Positions 59,995-64,000 of a DNA stretch of 64,000 nucleotides are shown piece after piece (position 1 is the stretch's first letter; each line of letters opens with the position of its first letter). This DNA is from Nyssa sinensis. Its lineage: Eukaryota > Streptophyta > Magnoliopsida > Cornales > Nyssaceae. A program made the position numbers and the translations under genes. Below the pieces are notes generated by a model, which was not told where the DNA came from, made no database searches, and saw nothing but the letters and a program-made list of their open reading frames with translations. The stretch is from contig CM018035.1 in assembly GCA_008638375.1 (NCBI GenBank), positions 35,624,824-35,688,823 of the forward strand, given 5' to 3'.

Positions 59995-60081
59995 TAACCT
60001 ACCAACTCCTCTACCTTCATGGAATCGACATCTTTACTTTTTTCTATGGCAGTGACTTTTGGTTGAAACCTCTCAAGTAGA
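59995..60081 (-). pseudogene. Copia gag (UBN2 type), second piece
   Basis: The - strand frame reads LLERFQPKVTAIEKSKDV then KVEELVG, a classical stretch of plant Copia gag. It breaks off at E and its continuation is on the other side of E (21168 downwards), 39 kb away. Its upstream part is cut by LTR H. Confidence 0.85.
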
Positions 60082-60127
60082 TGTAATACCTTGACCCAAA
60101 TTATGACATGTAAATCGAGGTAGACCT
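60082..60127 (+). mobile_element. first 46 bases of LTR H
   Basis: TGTAATACCTTGACCC and AATCGAGGTAGACC align with the start of LTR A (TGTAATATCCCGACC and ACCGAGGTAGGTC). The remainder lies beyond I, off the window. The duplication would be GTAGA (60077-60081). Confidence 0.65.
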
Positions 60128-63100
60128 TTTCACGACCCAAATTCTGCCTTGTGCGGATCCCGTATTGCGACTGCCACCCTCCGGCCCGTGGGCCGTCAGG
60201 TCAAGCTCGAGTAAGCAATGGCATCGAACGGCTGTGCGATAGTGCCAGAACTAGCAAATTGCGGAAGTATGAATTTTTTTTTTTTTTTTGCACGCCCGTT
60301 CGGTACCGTTGCTTCTTCTTCTTCTTCGGAGCAGTAAACAAATAGTATACATTCAGAGCAAACTAAAAATTTAAAGTTATACATATTACATATCCGTTGC
60401 CCCTCGGGCTTAAGTACATATTTGTCTAAAAATTTACAACATCAAAATTTGACCAACCACGGGTCCTAGAACTTCCAAAATTCCTGAGCACAGTTCAAAC
60501 ATCTTCCTCGTCAAAGATCAGGACTTGCTTTTAGTCACCTGAAAGGGGGACGGATAAAAATTTGGGTAAGCTAATCTAAGCTTGTGAGTAATTCCGATAC
60601 TTTGTCATGGGTTTCAACTGGTAGTGGGTTAGTTTTAAGAGAAGGTTCATATAAACATACACTACCAGTTGTACATATCCTTCAAATACAGAAACAGAAT
60701 TCTTCAAAAGAATAGCGTGAAACATACAAGGCATTCAAGCTAGACACGTACTTGAATATCGCAGAATACAAGAATCTTCAAATCACGTAGCATGATGCAT
60801 TTTTAAAGCATTCAATAAAGCATTTAATATGCAACAAAATTTATAAACATGTGCAAAGTGGCCATTTGAAGACCAAAGAAATAATTTGGAATCATTTCCA
60901 TGAAAATAGGAGGATGCCAACTTCTTCTTCTTGAAAGCATGAGGTTATATAAAAACCCAATTCAGATAAATAAGGGTTTAAAACCTGCCACCATTTCTGA
61001 AAACATTTGTCATATTTTCACTTTGATTAGGTGGAAATCTGTTTCGAACCAGATTCCAGTTTTACTTCACGTGGAGAAATCTCATGCCTGGGGGATCAGA
61101 TCCTGCTACCGGGCATTCTTCATATCAATTGAGTTCCAAAGGAATCCCAATATCATTACTTGGTGCTTATGCACAATTATCTTACAAAAATATGACTTCT
61201 TCGTGAAATACTTTTTATAAGCATTTAAAAACAAGACTTCTTCATTGGATGCTTTTTAAAGAGCATCGAATTATGGCTTCTTCAAATAAATGCTTTTCCT
61301 GAGTATTGAAAGCATGATTTCTTCAAATACAAGTTTTTCATGAGTGTTTGAATCATGACTTTTCAAATAGAGGCATTTCATGAGTACAAAAGTATGGCTT
61401 CTTCAAGAAATGCTTTTGATGAACATCTAAAAACATGACTTTAATTAAAGAATGAATTTTCATGAGTAGAACATGGACAATTTAACGGAGCTTTTAAATA
61501 CTTGGAGGACAATACTTGAAACATTTAACATAAGAGCTTCAGGAATTTAAATCATGATGCACAGGAATTTATTAAAGCATAAACAGAATAAAAACATTTA
61601 ATTCAAGAGGCATTTAATAAAACTAACAATTACATAGACATGTAGATAATAAACGTATTATTTGTCAGAAATATCAAGAAGTGAATTTGCATACCATGTC
61701 AGAATTTATAAATAATTACGGTAGAACGTTGGAATGTAAAGCATATAAATATGAGAGTTTAGAATTTGAAAATATTGCAAATATTTTAACATGAAAACAC
61801 TTCAGAACATTTAAACTTCGATTTACTTCAGAATCCATGGAGATTAAAAACCTCCACTTCAAAGTACAAGATTACTCACCTTGATTCCCCAGGTTTGCAC
61901 TATTGGTGGGCTTTTCCCTTTCCCTTGTGATTCCTAAGAAAATCAAATTCACCAAAACTTCAATTAATTTTCCCATTTACTTCAAATCATCTCTAAGTTG
62001 ATGCTCTACATTTAATTTTTGACCCGACGTATCCTAATTTCCTAGGATTGGTCTTACTGGTCTACCCGTGGTAACTTAATAAGTTTTATTTTTCATGTGA
62101 CTTATTTGTTAGTACTTATTTTGGTATTTTGGACCTCACCGTTGGATTCGGAACGTCGAAGAAAATCAATTTAGGCCTTCTCGACTTTTTATTTGGCTTT
62201 AGGCATATGCAGGGGCAAAATGGTAATTTATTTTTCTTGCCTTGGACCTATCATGGTCCTCAAAATATTTTGCATATCCTATATGTAAATTTTTAGGTCT
62301 TTTGGACTTCATTTGGTATCTGCTTTTGATCATAGGGACACATCGATCATTTAAATTTTATGACATTCTGACCCCAAATCTTTATTTAATCATATATACA
62401 AGCTTGCTATTATTTGGGCTTCTATTGGTATCAATTTCGTCCAATTTGGACTTCATTGTGCTTCGTATTGTATTAGGGGCATTTTGGTAATTTATACCTT
62501 AACGTGTCTAAATTTTTCAAAGTCTCATCTAGGGAAACGGACCCCACCATTGGGTCCAGAACATCCAAAACAGTCAAAATACACTATTTATTTATTTTAT
62601 TTGGACTTCGTTTGACTAATTTAGTGTCCAGGGTAAAACAGTAATTTTACCCAATTAATAAAATAATTAAATAAATTATTTTATTAATTATTTTTTTTCC
62701 AGGGGCTTATTTGAAGTAATTTTTCAGAAGCTGGGCTAGAACAGAATTCCCCAGAACTATTGGGGTCAAACTGTAATTTTCAAGAATATCCAAATAAACC
62801 GAAGGGTTCAGTTTACCCTTAAATGAACTGGACTGGACCAACCGATTTTGACCGGTCCAAGGCATAATGCTGACATCATGATGACGTCAGCCCTAAAACT
62901 TAAAATTTAAAAATCAATTGACTCAAAATGTCGTAGTTTCAGTTTAATGGTTTTACCCGTTTCTCGGTTGGCTTGGGGCCCAACCCGAAACCCGGTCCAT
63001 GACCCGACCCTTTACTGTTCATCTTCCCCAACGTTTAGGGTTACTATAGCCCTAGTTGCAGTTTTCAAAACCTTCAATTTCGTGGGATTTCAACCATCAA

Positions 63101-63689
63101 TTCTCACTGTTTTTCGTTCTAATGTATTCCTGGAAGCCTAACAAACATCTTAACATTCATTTGAGGCATCAAATCGAGCTCAAAAGGTTCTATCCAAGAG
63201 GAATAATCGAACCTACAACTGGTTCGTAAATGCTCATTTTTGGACCAAATCAGTTGGTTCTTATCTTGTTGTGATCGTAATAGCAAGTAGATTTGATCCT
63301 CATTCCAAAAACATGGGATAATGGTCTATCTTAAGAGTTGGGATTTCAACCCATGACCTGCAACTTTGTTTTCAATGGTCTTAACCTAAGTGTTGGGGTC
63401 GTGGTCTATAATTTTTAGTACCCTCTTGAGGACTGTTTTAAGTTAGGGTTGTTAAGAACGGTTTTCCCAAAGGTCGTTTCAAACTGCTCTAACAGAGGTC
63501 ATCAATGGCAGTTTTGGGCACGGCTTGGTGTTTTAGGCTGTTTCAGGGTTCTATTTTCATGCCTCAATGAAAATTTCTCATCCTAAACATCATGCATGCA
63601 ACTAATAGGGCTCAACAATATCAAAACAGATCCAAAATTTAAACAAATTCTTTTTCTAGTTTTGGGGTTTTTATACCTTCTAAACAGTG

Positions 63690-63744
<55 letters not shown>

Positions 63745-64000
63745 TATTGGTTGAGGCTTTGTGGTCTCCTTCAGGTCAGGCCGCCATGCAAGCCACATTT
63801 TCCTTCTTCTTCCTCTTCCCTTTTCTTCCTCCCTCACTTTCTCTCTCTAGGTTTCTCTTTCTTACTCTAACTTTCTCTCTCTACAAGTCTGAACACACAC
63901 TCACAAATCTGATTTCCTTCACTTCACACGCCACACAGATATGTATATCACTCATATTTTATTAGTTTCATGTTAAAAAGAATTCTTTTGGTTGCATGAA
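60128..64000 (-). mobile_element. LTR I, incomplete at right edge
   Basis: On + it starts TTTCACGACCCAAATTC (first G changed to T) inside H. It matches F throughout: stem TAAGCTAATCTAAGCTT (60567-60583), acceptor reading CCTTTCAG|GTGAC on -, micro-exon 61880-61933 (54 bp), donor AAG|GTGAGTAATC, AT block (62650-62690), GGTTCAG blocks (62800-62860), leader (63040-63600), CT run. The 5' end is outside. Expected duplication GACCT (60123-60127). Confidence 0.82.
63695..63742 (+). repeat. (CT)n microsatellite in I
   Basis: About 24 CT units in the leader part of LTR I, matching the shorter tract in F. Confidence 0.92.

Overview
This is plant (angiosperm, most likely eudicot) nuclear DNA from a repeat-dense region. 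I see no intact host gene. Almost every base belongs to long-terminal-repeat (LTR) retrotransposons inserted into one another. The evidence is TG...CA LTR ends, 5-bp target duplications, primer-binding sites for plant initiator-Met and Asp tRNAs, Ty3/Gypsy Athila gag-pol remains and Ty1/Copia gag remains.

Left block (1-17945). A + strand LTR (K, running off the left edge) holds a second + LTR (C: 1-818 and 15341-16251). C is split by a - strand element D (819-15335, duplication GAGGA). D carries a captured tRNA-dihydrouridine-synthase exon fragment and an LTR-like + strand segment (about 3750-5744). That segment is split by a young, complete, non-coding retrotransposon (5745-14137, duplication GAAAA) with two 3.2-kb LTRs and a 2-kb internal region: a LARD-like non-autonomous element.

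Right block (17946-64000). A decayed - strand Copia gag is split between 21168 and 59995 by solo LTR E. E contains solo LTR F (22852-26530), a rearranged Athila composite (26864-54834) and solo LTR G (56341-59717). The Athila composite is a + strand Athila with both LTRs (26864-49189), joined tail-to-tail to a - strand, gag-only Athila deletion derivative (49198-54800). The + Athila is itself interrupted by B (30942-38127) and J (41729-45843). B holds a captured fragment resembling NRPE1 (largest subunit of RNA polymerase V) and a further solo LTR, A3 (32822-36205). The deepest stack is five layers: Copia > E > Athila > B > A3. The right edge is a 46-bp stub of another LTR (H) cut by LTR I, which runs off the window.

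Main observation: the long LTRs (3.2-4.1 kb) belong to several diverged but related families, probably Tekay-like chromovirus derivatives because the one visible primer site is initiator-Met. At least nine copies share an exon/intron-like layout inside the LTR: an acceptor-bounded micro-exon of 54-59 bp, a strong splice donor, then 0.45-1.6 kb downstream a hairpin that keeps pairing while its sequence changes, closely followed by a pyrimidine-rich AG acceptor. No gag or pol of this superfamily occurs anywhere in the 64 kb. Two of these LTRs share host-gene pieces in different order. All structure was read by eye; identities are approximate.
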